Shown: positions 43,286 through 53,909, numbered from the stretch's first letter. The stretch: DNA of 64,000 bases from Symbiodinium natans (GCA_905221605.1 CAJNDS010000002.1:871881-935880), one strand, 5' to 3'. The notes: generated by a model not told the origin, from the letters alone. Translations and numbers: made by a program.

Positions 43286-44693
43286 CTTAATAGGATTCTT
43301 TGGTAGGATGGGGCATCGAGTCTCTGATCCACATGTTAGATCAAACCCTAAACCCTAAGCCCTAAACCCTATATAAACCCTAAACCCTAAACCCGATATC
43401 ATGTCCCTAAGGGAGTTGGTCTATGAACGCCCGATGGTCGAAGGTCCCGCAAGCAGCTGGGCCGGCTTACAGTATCCTTGCTCTGGTTGAAGTCATCTGC
43501 CACCCCAAGGCCTATACGCACACAGGCCCTATACACCCTGGGTTTAGGGTATAGGGTTTAGGGTTCAGGGTTTAGGGCTGCCAAGCGTCGAAACTGCTTA
43601 TATATGTATATATATATATATATATATGCGCACAAGCCAAAGACAGCCCCATACCGCCTATACCATTACCCCCAAACCTTAGGACCCCCATGCCGACCCC
43701 CAACCCCAATATCCCAAACGCGGGCTTTCTAAAAAGACGCCAAGCCCTACGGGGTTGCCCAGTAACCTGGGATTAAAAAGGGTGCCCTTTTTTGCTTGAA
43801 GGGGTTCATAAGGGAACCTAAACCCCCCCCCCAAAAAAGGGAATAAGGGCACTACTGGGCATCCTAGCCTATAGAGTTAACGACTGAAACCCTAAACCCC
43901 GAACCCTTGGGCTCAACAGAGCCCAAGAACCCTATGCAGGGAAGACCTTTGGGCCCAACAGCAAAAACCCCAAGAACTAAGTGTCCCTATAAAGCCCTCG
44001 GGCCGAGGGCTTACTAGCTTTTTTGTTCTTCTGGTCGAAAGGATGGAGGTGAAGCTTTCTATTCGGGCTTCGGATTTCGTAGCGGCCTCAAGAACAAATA
44101 AATCGACCATAAACCCTAAACTAAGCCCTCATAGCCTCCAAGCCCGAAGCCCTAGTAGCCCTAAACCCAAAGCCCTAAGCCCTCAACCCTAAATCCTAAA
44201 CCCCAAAAGCCTCTAAGCCCTAGAAGCCCTAAACCCTGAGCCCCAGACCCTGAATTCCCTAAAGCCAACCTTGGGTTGATGCTTACCTTTTTTCCGATTC
44301 TGGGGCTTAGGATTTCGGGCAAACTTGGGGTTTAGGGTTTAGGGTTTAGGGTTTAGGGTTTAGGGTTTAGGGTTGAGGGTCCAGATGTACTGGTAGCAGG
44401 ACACAGAAACCGACAGCCCCAAGCCCTTTAAACCCAAAACCCTAAGTTTCGTGCAGCACCAACATTGACCCTAAGTAAGAGCCCTAAACCCTGAACCACT
44501 AAACCCCGAAGACCTGAACTCCTAGAACCCTAAAATCCCCTAAACCACTGGGCCTAAACCCTAAACCCCAAACCCTAAACCCTAAACCCTAAACCCCAAA
44601 CCCTAAACCCCAAACCCTAAACCCTAAACCTTAAACCCTAAACCCTAAACCCTGAACCCTAAACCCCCTAAAAGCAGGATTTAGGAGGGGTGC

Positions 44694-44731
44694 CTCAATA
44701 CGGTCCATGTCAGTGACGATGAGTTTGCCAC
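44694..44731 (-). CDS. UBA1: E1 exon: GGKLIVTDMDRIE
   Basis: Two bases complete a Gly codon, then GKLIVTDMDRIE; the TDMD-IE motif binds ATP/Mg in E1 and precedes SNL-RQFLFR. Acceptor is TATAG, donor is GC (ATTGAG/GCACCC). The 3' LTR of the copia element ends only about 180 bp upstream. The following intron (36390-44693, 8.3 kb) contains two FNIP-repeat genes in tandem, MITE-like elements and telomere-like arrays. Confidence 0.88.
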
Positions 44732-44912
44732 CTATACCGCTGCAGGCACCTGGCTGGAGGCGGGTGTAGGTCCGATAACACATGAGGGTTTAGGGTTTAG
44801 GGTTTAGGGTTTAGGGTTTAGGGTTCAGGGTTTAGGGTTTAGTGTGCGGCAAAACCTTCAGTAAAACCCAAAAAGTTGGACACCTTTTTTAGGACAAATA
44901 GTGCTGGGATTC

Positions 44913-45166
44913 TGCAGCGGAATGGCCACAGGTAGCTGTATTGGGCTTCGGAACAACAGTTGAGGGATCTTCACAATTCAAGAAGGAGCTCAGCGCTCCG
45001 CACACTGTTTTCGTACGCCGGGTACGGTCCGTATGGCTCAGGTCGGCGATCTAAGTCGCCCGAACAAAGGGGCCCCTAGGTCCAAGCCTATAGAGCAGCG
45101 ATATCACGCAGCAAAGTCTGGTACAACACATGAGCAGATGAACCACTCTGAAAATCACCAATCGCA
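44913..45166 (-). repeat. 3' LTR of the copia element
   Basis: 254 bp, identical to 53656-53909 except one base (C at 45099, G at 53842). Begins and ends TG...CA. Preceded by target duplicate GATTC (44908-44912). A purine-rich tract (GGGGGTGG on the element strand, 45167-45174) lies just inside. Confidence 0.93.
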
Positions 45167-45530
45167 CCACCCCCAAAAATAGTCAGCTGCTCAAGTGCTT
45201 GGCCTAGAGCCTCATCCACTTGTGAAATTGCGCTACGGCCAGCTTTCTTGTTCTTCTTGGCTGAAACAAACTGTGGATCATACTTGATGCACCAACGGCC
45301 AGTGCGTAAGAACTTCAAAAGTCCTACCCTGCACTCAGCACGCTTCTTCGTCAGAGCATCGGCAAGGTCAAAGTCAGAGGCTAGCCATCGCAAGAGGCCG
45401 GCGGTCCTTCTGAGATTGTCACGCAACTGGAAGGCCTGGAGAGCTGACCTCATGTTGCTCAATCCCAACAATGGCGACTCGTTCAATTCCACGGCGTCGT
45501 AACCGCCCTTGCTATCGGATGGCCAGCTTC
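45088..45530 (-). CDS. Copia RNase H C-terminus in a shifted frame, running into the 3' LTR
   Basis: From about 45530 another frame reads DSKGGYDAVELNESPLLGLS, then FDLADALTKK and RWCIKYDP, the usual copia RNase H end. A one-base change near 45515-45520 separates it from the main frame. It stops at 45088, 26 codons inside the LTR. Could be a disabling mutation, a sequencing error, or programmed frameshifting; no slippery motif is evident. Confidence 0.75.
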
Positions 45531-48500
45531 TCCTCCATCTCCACGCGATCGCCACGAAGGGGTCGGTCGACAGCGTGTCCACCAGCTCCATGCAACTCTG
45601 CCCACAGAAGCCTCGTCCGGAAATTCTGGTCCTCGGCTTCCAGCATGGCTTGAACTTCAGCATCGTTACTGCCGATGGCCTTCCGCTTGAGTTTCCAGGT
45701 CCGCCAGGTAATCAAGCTCATCGGACACACTTCGCCGCTGAGGCTCTCGGGACCTGCCAGAAGTGTCACCAAACCACCAGTTGAATCGCCCTTGGGTCGA
45801 TTGGCATGCGCTTGATCTCCCATGGTGATCACGACGACTTCGGACCAATGCTTCGCCCGATGGAACTTCTGGAACACGAGGGAGAAGGGTTCACGGCGAA
45901 CTTCCGCAATGACCTCTTGGATCTCTCTCGCCACGCTCATCGTGCCCACGGTCACCAAGTCGGTGAGGAGGAGGTTGCAGCGGGCACTGATCTGTGGCTG
46001 TGACTGGATGGCCAACCATTGAAGTGCTCCAAGGCTAGCGCGGCATGCTTCAACATCACGATGTGTGAGGGGCTCTTCTGAGCGTAGTCGGTTCATGTCG
46101 ATCTCCACGTCGGCAAGGCCCTCCGCATAGTAGTCCTGGTTCACCACTATTTTCATAGCCCCAAGCTCGTCCTTGGTGGTGATGACGTCCGTGCCAGCGT
46201 GCCGGTAGTTCTTCGTTTTAGTCATCCCCCACTTGTAGGCCTTGTTGATCTTCTCACGGATCTCCATCCACTCGGGTGAGCCATCGCCAACTCGGTGAAA
46301 ATCATCAACATGTCCGCCCATAGCTCCCAGCAATTTTGGATGATTGCCGTCCATCACTTGACGTGATAGAAAGATCCACAAGCATCGCTCGCCAAGGATG
46401 GCTTGTCCTCCGAGTTTTGTCAAGGTCTTGCGCAAATCCAACCACAAACCACGGGGTGCCGTTGTGGAACCATAGATGTTCCTCAACACTCTCATAATGC
46501 CCTCCTCGCCGATGTTGAGTGCTTCACGAAGTTCACGAACACCAGATGTCCACAGCTCCTGGTCGGCTTCAGTGGCCTGGGTCTGCAAGAAAGCCGTCGC
46601 CAAATCCAGTCCCTCCAGTTCCCAGCCATGTTGTGCAGCCAGGGCGTAGAGCAGGTTTCTCCCAACAGTGCTTTGGACCGGACTCGCTGTCTTGAAGTTG
46701 GGATCCAGCAGGTTCGGATGCTCGAACCCCAAAAGCACGATGCGAGCTTTTGCCTTCTTCGTACAGTCACGATTGTACACGGTGTTGGGATTCGTGGCTT
46801 GGTCTTGCCGAGCTTCTTCCATGTCTTCCGTGGGCGTAAGTTTCCAGGTAAGGACCCAGCGGGCACGGACGATTCGCTTCGAATCATACGCCCGTTTGAC
46901 CTCGGCATCTCCAAGGCATTTTCTCACGGCCTCATTTTTCAGGAAAGAGTCCACCTCCTTGACTTTGGCTCGATCGAAGAGAACTTTCTCATGTCCTGGA
47001 AGCTTTGCCACGGAAACCTCGGCATCTTTCATCTTCTTGACCAAGTAGGCCACAGGATTCCGCTCGAAGGCCTTCTGCTGCCGATTCGACGTGAAGGGCT
47101 CCAATTCCATCTCTACCTTGAGGAACTCATGGGCCTCTTGGAATGCAGTAAACACGTCCAAGCCTTTCGCCTCCATAGCCGCCGTAGCATACAAATCCTG
47201 GACCCAATCATCAGCCACTCGTTGCCGCTTAGGTTCAGGAGACTGGTAGTCATTGACGTCGTCAACAGGCAGCGGCCTGGTAGCAGCATCATTGCCATTT
47301 GACGGTTCACCTCCAATCACCTCTTGGTCAGGAGTAGCACGTCCTTCACCTTCAGCTGGAGTGGTCGCTGGCGTCACTCTAGGAGCTGCTGCGGTTGTGG
47401 CTTCTGTAGAACTCGTGGCTCCCTTCTGTCCCAATGTCCGACCAAAGTGGTGGCCGACGTCAACACCAGCAGATTGCGGCGCTGTCTTCCGTAGCAATCG
47501 TGTGGTCGGTGAAGTTGTTGTTGTCGCATCAGGGGCCAATGGCAAGTTTGGCTCCTCGACCTCATCCATGTCGGGGATCTGGTCCGTGAGGTCCTGGAAC
47601 TCCCGTTGCGGCAGCATGTCCGCCAAGGAGCGCCATTTCGTCGGGTCTTCTTCACCAGACGTCTCAAAGGTGAACTTCTCGGTCGTGGTAGCAGGACGCA
47701 CAGAGTGGGCCGAGCATCGGAAAAGTTGGGCGCCGATGAGCACCCACACAATGTGGCGTCTTTCATCATCCGCTTCCTGGTGAGGCAGGACCTCGTTGAA
47801 AACCACACGACCGGGCCCTATCCAGTGTGGCTTCCCACTTTTCTTCAGGCCTCCACGCGGCCCTTGATACTGCTCCTTGGGCCAGACTCTTCGCCACACT
47901 TTCACCAGATCCATGGGTGCGAAACTTCTCAAGGGCTGTCGCACGCTGGTGTTGTTGAGCCTGGACAACACCCTTCTCGCACGCGTGCGCCTGGCGACAG
48001 CTTCGGCCTGCTCACGGGCTGTGACAAGCCTAGCAAATTCGCCCTTGTAGTCGGAGAGTGAGAAGGTGCGAATGTCCTCGTCGGAAAGCGAGTATTCTCT
48101 GCCGTAGGCCCACTGAAATGAGGAGTAGCCCGCGGTGTACTCTGTGGAGTTCAGGGCAGACGTCGCCAAATACAGGGTGATGAAGGGATCTTGATCCAGG
48201 GCCTCCATGTGGATGGCTGACGCCGTCATTTTCAGATCTTGGACTCCAGCTTCTACGATGCCGTGAGACCATGCTTCCTTCTCCGCCACATACGACACCA
48301 TGATGTTCAGGTTGTGGGCAAAGTCGTGCACGGTGTCCGAGGCAAAGGTCTTGGCCGCATCCATGATCAGCACACGGGGTTTGGGAAAGTTCCCCAGCCA
48401 ACGTTCCGTAAACGCCTTCAGCACGTCATCTGCCGTCTCCGTTCTCATCTGCAAGAAGTCGTACACGTAGAGAGGCTGAACTACCCGAAGCTTCGTGGCC

Positions 48501-51500
48501 ATGTCCATGAACAGTACGAACTTCACTTTCTGTTTCGAGCCCGGGGGTATCCACTCACCAGTGTCCGCACCCACGGCTTCCCAAGCTGCGTAAGAGGTGT
48601 GGGTGGCTGCTGGAGGAATTTGCCCCGAGCTGGTGCCACCCTGCTTCAGGCTCTGACATGCAGGGCACGGATGGTGAAGCGCAATCTCCACCTTCCATTC
48701 AGGGTGTCCGGCATCACGAACAATCTTGGCTAGGTTGCGATTGGTGGGGTGCCCAGCCGCCTTGTGGAGCTTGGCTACCTGTGCACGCCACCGTTCCTTC
48801 TCTTTTTCCTGCACATCCATCTCCGTTGTGGTAGTTGACGTAGTCGTCGATGGCACTGCCAGAAGCTCTCCCGTAGCCGGAACGGACGACTGCTCATTGC
48901 TGGTCTCCAAGGGAAATCCCAGTTCTCGAAGACGTTGTCGTTGACCCACGGACATGTCGCTCACAGACCGGGTGGTAAAGGCACTAATCACCATGCGAAG
49001 GCCCGTCCATGCTTGTGTCCCGTGCTTGGTCTTGGGGTCAAAGGCAACAATCTTTCCTCGCGTGGGCAAGACGTAGCCCCGAAGGAATGTACCATCTTCT
49101 TGTTGTCGTCGAGCAATGGCCACACCAGGAGGGGGTTCGCCATGTATCCATAGACCACCTTGCTGATAGTCGCCAACTCCATGGATGTAATTCGTGCTGC
49201 CGGTCATGTTGTTGTTGTCCTTGTGCAACAGGGAACCACCATTCAAGTTCACGAACAGGCCCGTCCAGGAACGACCAGGTAATCGATGGCGAAGGTACGC
49301 ATTCACATACCGGACCAGTTCTTCATGTTTTTCCGTGTCTCGAGAGATGCCACAAAAGGCACCATACGAGTACCCACCAAGAAGCAGTCTGACGGCATGG
49401 TGCCGCCCAACCCATCGTCGGCTCCCTTGTCGAGATTGACAGACAGCCTGTCGGAGTTCACTCAGAATGGTTTCCAGAGTCGATTGGTGGAAGTCTTGTC
49501 GAATTCGGGCATCCCGGGCCATGGATTCATGAGCAAGACGTTCAGCTGCCGAGATCACGAGCTCGTCCGCGATCTCCTCGTTGGTGATGGTCAGGGCCTC
49601 ATTCGAGTCAGAGGTGTCCTCTTCGGTCCATTCAATCAGTTCACACTCCGGCACGATGTCATCCACCGGAAACTCTTCCATCAATGCCGGCTGATCTTCA
49701 CGTAGATGTAGGAGTTGAACGTGTCGCTCCGGGACAAGTTGTTCCTTCCAGAATCGAGCGATGGCCTGTACCATCCGCCAGGGATAGTACGAGGAGCGCG
49801 CGGTCTCTCGTCCCTCAATGGCGCAATGGTTGCCGTGGTTGCCGGGGCATACTTTAGCTCGAAACCTCCGATGGAACTGTTCATCAGTGGTACGGATCTT
49901 CCATTGCTTCTTCACGAACAAGTTGTTGTCCTCATTGCGCATTCCATACGCACATCCGTCCACGCGACAGCTGAGCCAAGGGATGCCCTGAGACTCCAGG
50001 TGCTCTTCTAGGTCCACCAAGGGCTGTTGTTTCCAGCCTACACATGGCCAGGGCCACTCATAGTACACATCCGTGGTTTCGTCCTCGGCCAGGGTCTCCT
50101 TGATGAACTCGTTGGCAGACCAAAGAAGACGACGCTCACGGCGGCGTGCTGTCTCCAGCTTTATCTTCTTCTCCTCCGTGTTGTAGTTCACCACAGACCA
50201 CTGGCACCATTTGGTACAGGGCAGGCTGAACCATATTTTGCGAGGTCGGTATTTCCGCCGAAGTTCTCGCAAGGCATTCCACGTCGAGGGGTTGTAGAGG
50301 TCATAGCCACTGTGAAGGTTGATGCGGCGGGGCTTCAAGTCGTGCTCCTGTGAGGCCTGGCTCAACCAGCTGTGAGGGGCACAGGCAATCTCCCACACAC
50401 CATCGCGACCTTCCAAGTGCAACCCCATGAGAAGTGAGGATGTCGCCGTTGTCATCAAGGCAGCCATAGCCATCAGTTTCTTTCCAATGAACAAGGGTGC
50501 CTCCTTCTTCGTCACATACTTGGGCTTCATGGCAATCGGCTGAGATCGTTCTCGTAGGCGTGAATCAACTCCTCGTCGTCGGGCATCTCCGCCGTCTGTA
50601 CCACGCCCCAAGTGCTCGTTGGAGAACTCGTCGCCGTTGCCGAACTCGCCGGAGTGGTCGTAGTGTGGCCTGCCTTGAGATCGCGAATGGATTTCATCAG
50701 AACTTCCTCGGCCGTGATCTTCGCGAGCATGTGGTGGCACACCTTGGCCGTGGGCTTGGTCTCTCCCAGCAGCTGGCGAAGCTCTGTCAGCATCTTCATC
50801 ACGGTGGGGTGGTTCACCACTGCTGTAGAGTTGGCCGGACTCCCCTTGCGCGGGGTGTACAGGAGTCGAAGGCCGCATGTCTCGCAGATCACCCACTGGC
50901 CATGAGGATTTGCTTGAGGAACTCCCGGTGTGTGTTGGCCGAAGCATGGCCACTGCTTCCTTGCCACACGAGGATCCCTTGGATCCGCTTTCATGCACCG
51001 GGTCGGGTCGAGGGATCTTGGTCTGGTCTTTGGCTTTGATTTGGCCTTCAGCGCTGCCGTCAAGATCTCCTCCGCTTCCTTGTCGATCACGTGGCTCGCC
51101 GACGAGGGATAAGCCATGGGTCCGCGAAGATGAAGTTGTCGTAGGGGGCAAGGCGCTCGAGGCGCCGCACATTTGAGCTGAAAGAGCTGAAGACGAGGAG
51201 GAACGTTGCGCATGTTGGTACAGGAGCCACATTCTCTCACGGGCCACTTCCAAGTCAGCATCAGTTGACTCAACCTCACCTGCTGTCATGTCAAACCAAA
51301 CAGTACCCAGTTCAAGCATGTTGTGCGACAGGTGCTGCTGATGGTCACTGCCATGCGGGGGTTTCACTACCACATGTGCTTGACCGTGAAGATTCTGATG
51401 ACCACAAGTGAGGTGCTGGACAACATCCAAGGTGAAGTGCCCTTTCTTATTGGCCTCAAGATTGAAGATTCGAGGTTGGGGATCGCGAGTTCGCATGGCA

Positions 51501-53509
51501 AGACCTGTGGTGAAGTCTATCATCATGCCAACGCCACTAGCACCTAGGAAATCCATCCCGATAAGAATGGGGACCAAGGAGGACTTCTCGAAGTGGGACT
51601 GATTGTACTCCGACGGATTGGGCAGGGTATAGAGTGCAAACTCCCGACATTCACCAGAAACTTCACTGCGTATGTGGGTCCTACACAAAGCTCTGCCCCA
51701 TCGCCCATTCCCAAACCGGAAGTATGGCCGAGCAGACTGGTCCAGTTCGATGCGAGCTCCCTTGTCTTGCGCAAGGACAGCGGTGATGAGGCCTTGCACC
51801 ACCGCCTCTGGTGCTGCTGAGGCCGTTGCCCCACAGTCCAACATTCCAATGTGAGACTTGTCCACACTTGCGTTCGCCGAGTGCAGTTCCAGGCTATCGC
51901 TCAGCTCCAATCCGCCCACGAAGTAGTCGGCCGCATAGGCATTCACGGCTCTCGAGGGCTCCTTGCTCTTGCCCTTGCCCTTGCTTTTGCCCTTCGTCCA
52001 TGCTTGAGCATCGAGCCACATGCCCTTCTTGCCCTTGAATGGAGACTTGTTCTTGCCCTTGGAGGTGTAGAACATGTCCGGCGCGGTCGTCACGTAGTTG
52101 TGGTACTTGCCGTAGCCCTTTCCCTTGCCAAGACCAGGGTGACGACGATCCGGACACTCCCTCGCGAAGTGGTTGCCTCCGCACACGAAGCATTTGCCAC
52201 CCCCATTGCCGCCTTTGGCCATGTTGACAGCACCAAATCCACGATCACGACGTAGGGCCTGGGTGGCCCGCTGAGCCTCCGTCCATGACCGATTGGCCTC
52301 TGCCGCCAAGCTCTCAGCAATGTGCTCTGCCTTCTGAGCTTCTTTGATCTTCTCGTCCATCTCTGGGTCATCGGCAGGCGTCGCCGTCATGGCCACACCA
52401 GGTTCTCCAGGCCATTCATCCCACCAAACATCGTCCTCGTAGGCGCCGAAGTCATTCATGTAGTAGCCGGAGTAGTCGTTGGACCACCAACCATCATCCT
52501 CCCACCAATCGTCATCCTGCTGGTAGAAGAGCTCGGGGTGGTTAGCCTCCGTCTCTGCCAAGTGAAGATCATGTTGGCCACGGTGACGATGTCCACGAAG
52601 TTGATCGTCCCACAGGTTCTGCAGGGCCGCTGCCACAACCTCGTAATCCAAGGAGTTGCGGGTTGTGCTGAGGATGTCTCGCTTCTCCTCTGCCGAGAGG
52701 CCCGCCGCCTGCAGTAATCTCCAACCTCTGAGGACCCCCATGATGAACGAGTCAGCCACACTCATCTCGTCGATGGCCTCGCCGGTAGGTGGCCTCTCAG
52801 GCTCACGGACGGGCACAAAGGTGCGACTCTGCCGGTCGCTTCCACGATGGCTCGGCGACGAGCCTGTGGTGGCAGGTATGCCGCCAGTCGGTCCACTTCC
52901 AGGTTCTCCCGAATCGCCTTGGCCAGGGCCAGCATCATCAGCAGGAGGTGCTCGTTCAGGATCCGGCGGCGCTTCTTCGTCGTTCTCGTCCACGTAGTCA
53001 TCTTCGCCACGCCACCAGCTCCAAGGAGACTCAGGCCAGTCTCCATCAGACCAGGTGTCATCTGCAGGAAGGCCGAAGTCGCGATGCTCCTGCGAGATGC
53101 CCAACTTCTCCTCGTGCAACCGGATCAACGCCTCCGTGAACTCCTCGTGGACCAAGGTCTCGCGCACCAAGAAGTTCCCGATGCTCTCCTGGTGAGCACG
53201 TCGAAAAGAGAAGTACTGCTGGCAGATCGCGGCAGCATTCGGCAAGCTCTTTCTCACAAGCGGCGACGCCGCGAGCTTCTGCAAGAGGACCTTGGTACCA
53301 GATGGCGAGTCCAGGGCCGGTCGAGACCACGACATCGCCAGCAGCCTTGCCGGTCCTTGAAGACGACCCAACAACTGGGATGCACAGTAACGTCTCTTGT
53401 GCACCGCAGTTCCTTGAACGAACCATGCCACCTCCCTCGTGTAGCGCCTCCAAGTCCTTGCTGATCCATCCCATACGGGCACCACGCCCTTTTCTCTGCT
53501 CTCAGCCAT
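45512..53509 (-). CDS. Copia Gag-Pol polyprotein with methyltransferase-like and 2OG-dioxygenase-like segments
   Basis: About 2665 aa from the ATG at 53509 (MAESREKG; an in-frame ATG at 53578 would add 23 residues of leader-like sequence). In order: gag; CCHC knuckle C440-x2-C-x4-H-x4-C453; K/G-rich linker; protease with DCGA in place of D-S/T-G-A at D558; Q/S-rich linker; a C5-methyltransferase-like segment (about 1040-1260) with FSLPC at C1098, EWPWP and DGCAYGM; a 2OG-Fe(II) dioxygenase-like segment (about 1390-1515) with H1429-x-D1431, H1496 and R1505; integrase HHCC from H1587 and D1669, D1717, E1753 (35 residues apart); reverse transcriptase with D2302 and HVDD (2402-2403) in place of YVDD; the start of RNase H (D2565). 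The frame stops at 45512, before RNase H is complete. Confidence 0.9.
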   Translation of the reverse strand: MAESREKGVVPVWDGSARTWRRYTREVAWFVQGTAVHKRRYCASQLLGRLQGPARLLAMSWSRPALDSPSGTKVLLQKLAASPLVRKSLPNAAAICQQYFSFRRAHQESIGNFLVRETLVHEEFTEALIRLHEEKLGISQEHRDFGLPADDTWSDGDWPESPWSWWRGEDDYVDENDEEAPPDPERAPPADDAGPGQGDSGEPGSGPTGGIPATTGSSPSHRGSDRQSRTFVPVREPERPPTGEAIDEMSVADSFIMGVLRGWRLLQAAGLSAEEKRDILSTTRNSLDYEVVAAALQNLWDDQLRGHRHRGQHDLHLAETEANHPELFYQQDDDWWEDDGWWSNDYSGYYMNDFGAYEDDVWWDEWPGEPGVAMTATPADDPEMDEKIKEAQKAEHIAESLAAEANRSWTEAQRATQALRRDRGFGAVNMAKGGNGGGKCFVCGGNHFARECPDRRHPGLGKGKGYGKYHNYVTTAPDMFYTSKGKNKSPFKGKKGMWLDAQAWTKGKSKGKGKSKEPSRAVNAYAADYFVGGLELSDSLELHSANASVDKSHIGMLDCGATASAAPEAVVQGLITAVLAQDKGARIELDQSARPYFRFGNGRWGRALCRTHIRSEVSGECREFALYTLPNPSEYNQSHFEKSSLVPILIGMDFLGASGVGMMIDFTTGLAMRTRDPQPRIFNLEANKKGHFTLDVVQHLTCGHQNLHGQAHVVVKPPHGSDHQQHLSHNMLELGTVWFDMTAGEVESTDADLEVARERMWLLYQHAQRSSSSSALSAQMCGASSALPPTTTSSSRTHGLSLVGEPRDRQGSGGDLDGSAEGQIKAKDQTKIPRPDPVHESGSKGSSCGKEAVAMLRPTHTGSSSSKSSWPVGDLRDMRPSTPVHPAQGESGQLYSSGEPPHRDEDADRASPAAGRDQAHGQGVPPHAREDHGRGSSDEIHSRSQGRPHYDHSGEFGNGDEFSNEHLGRGTDGGDARRRGVDSRLRERSQPIAMKPKYVTKKEAPLFIGKKLMAMAALMTTATSSLLMGLHLEGRDGVWEIACAPHSWLSQASQEHDLKPRRINLHSGYDLYNPSTWNALRELRRKYRPRKIWFSLPCTKWCQWSVVNYNTEEKKIKLETARRRERRLLWSANEFIKETLAEDETTDVYYEWPWPCVGWKQQPLVDLEEHLESQGIPWLSCRVDGCAYGMRNEDNNLFVKKQWKIRTTDEQFHRRFRAKVCPGNHGNHCAIEGRETARSSYYPWRMVQAIARFWKEQLVPERHVQLLHLREDQPALMEEFPVDDIVPECELIEWTEEDTSDSNEALTITNEEIADELVISAAERLAHESMARDARIRQDFHQSTLETILSELRQAVCQSRQGSRRWVGRHHAVRLLLGGYSYGAFCGISRDTEKHEELVRYVNAYLRHRLPGRSWTGLFVNLNGGSLLHKDNNNMTGSTNYIHGVGDYQQGGLWIHGEPPPGVAIARRQQEDGTFLRGYVLPTRGKIVAFDPKTKHGTQAWTGLRMVISAFTTRSVSDMSVGQRQRLRELGFPLETSNEQSSVPATGELLAVPSTTTSTTTTEMDVQEKEKERWRAQVAKLHKAAGHPTNRNLAKIVRDAGHPEWKVEIALHHPCPACQSLKQGGTSSGQIPPAATHTSYAAWEAVGADTGEWIPPGSKQKVKFVLFMDMATKLRVVQPLYVYDFLQMRTETADDVLKAFTERWLGNFPKPRVLIMDAAKTFASDTVHDFAHNLNIMVSYVAEKEAWSHGIVEAGVQDLKMTASAIHMEALDQDPFITLYLATSALNSTEYTAGYSSFQWAYGREYSLSDEDIRTFSLSDYKGEFARLVTAREQAEAVARRTRARRVLSRLNNTSVRQPLRSFAPMDLVKVWRRVWPKEQYQGPRGGLKKSGKPHWIGPGRVVFNEVLPHQEADDERRHIVWVLIGAQLFRCSAHSVRPATTTEKFTFETSGEEDPTKWRSLADMLPQREFQDLTDQIPDMDEVEEPNLPLAPDATTTTSPTTRLLRKTAPQSAGVDVGHHFGRTLGQKGATSSTEATTAAAPRVTPATTPAEGEGRATPDQEVIGGEPSNGNDAATRPLPVDDVNDYQSPEPKRQRVADDWVQDLYATAAMEAKGLDVFTAFQEAHEFLKVEMELEPFTSNRQQKAFERNPVAYLVKKMKDAEVSVAKLPGHEKVLFDRAKVKEVDSFLKNEAVRKCLGDAEVKRAYDSKRIVRARWVLTWKLTPTEDMEEARQDQATNPNTVYNRDCTKKAKARIVLLGFEHPNLLDPNFKTASPVQSTVGRNLLYALAAQHGWELEGLDLATAFLQTQATEADQELWTSGVRELREALNIGEEGIMRVLRNIYGSTTAPRGLWLDLRKTLTKLGGQAILGERCLWIFLSRQVMDGNHPKLLGAMGGHVDDFHRVGDGSPEWMEIREKINKAYKWGMTKTKNYRHAGTDVITTKDELGAMKIVVNQDYYAEGLADVEIDMNRLRSEEPLTHRDVEACRASLGALQWLAIQSQPQISARCNLLLTDLVTVGTMSVAREIQEVIAEVRREPFSLVFQKFHRAKHWSEVVVITMGDQAHANRPKGDSTGGLVTLLAGPESLSGEVCPMSLITWRTWKLKRKAIGSNDAEVQAMLEAEDQNFRTRLLWAELHGAGGHAVDRPLRGDRVEMEEKLAIR

Positions 53510-53655
53510 GAAGAAAACTGTACACGGAAAACTGAACGTAGACAAACTGGAGAAAATAGCTGGACCCCGGTGTCCCAAGCAACTGGCTCGACAGTAGCAG
53601 CAGATGCTTCTCTTAGAGAGGCAGCCAAGTCACTGGAGCGGTCGCTCCGCTACCA

Positions 53656-53909
53656 TGCAGCGGAATGGCCACAGGTAGCTGTATTGGGCTTCGGAACAAC
53701 AGTTGAGGGATCTTCACAATTCAAGAAGGAGCTCAGCGCTCCGCACACTGTTTTCGTACGCCGGGTACGGTCCGTATGGCTCAGGTCGGCGATCTAAGTC
53801 GCCCGAACAAAGGGGCCCCTAGGTCCAAGCCTATAGAGCAGGGATATCACGCAGCAAAGTCTGGTACAACACATGAGCAGATGAACCACTCTGAAAATCA
53901 CCAATCGCA
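53656..53909 (-). repeat. 5' LTR of the copia element
   Basis: 254 bp, TG...CA, followed by GATTC (53910-53914). Just inside, the element strand reads TGGTAGCGGAGCGAC, a likely primer-binding site for a tRNA ending ...CTACCA (initiator-Met-like). One difference between LTRs implies a recent insertion. Confidence 0.93.

Larger units (their letters stand above)
44913..53909 (-). mobile_element. Full-length Ty1/copia LTR retrotransposon, 9.0 kb
   Basis: Two 254-bp LTRs, PBS, polypurine tract, one long gag-pol frame and a 5-bp GATTC duplication. Integrase precedes reverse transcriptase, which makes it copia. It sits in an E1 intron, on the same strand as E1, and inside a small hairpin element whose halves flank it. 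Confidence 0.93.

Noticed and set aside
46403-53464. Many ORFs of 60-300 codons on both strands inside the copia element
   Set aside because: They overlap the 2665-codon polyprotein, whose domain motifs fix the true frame.
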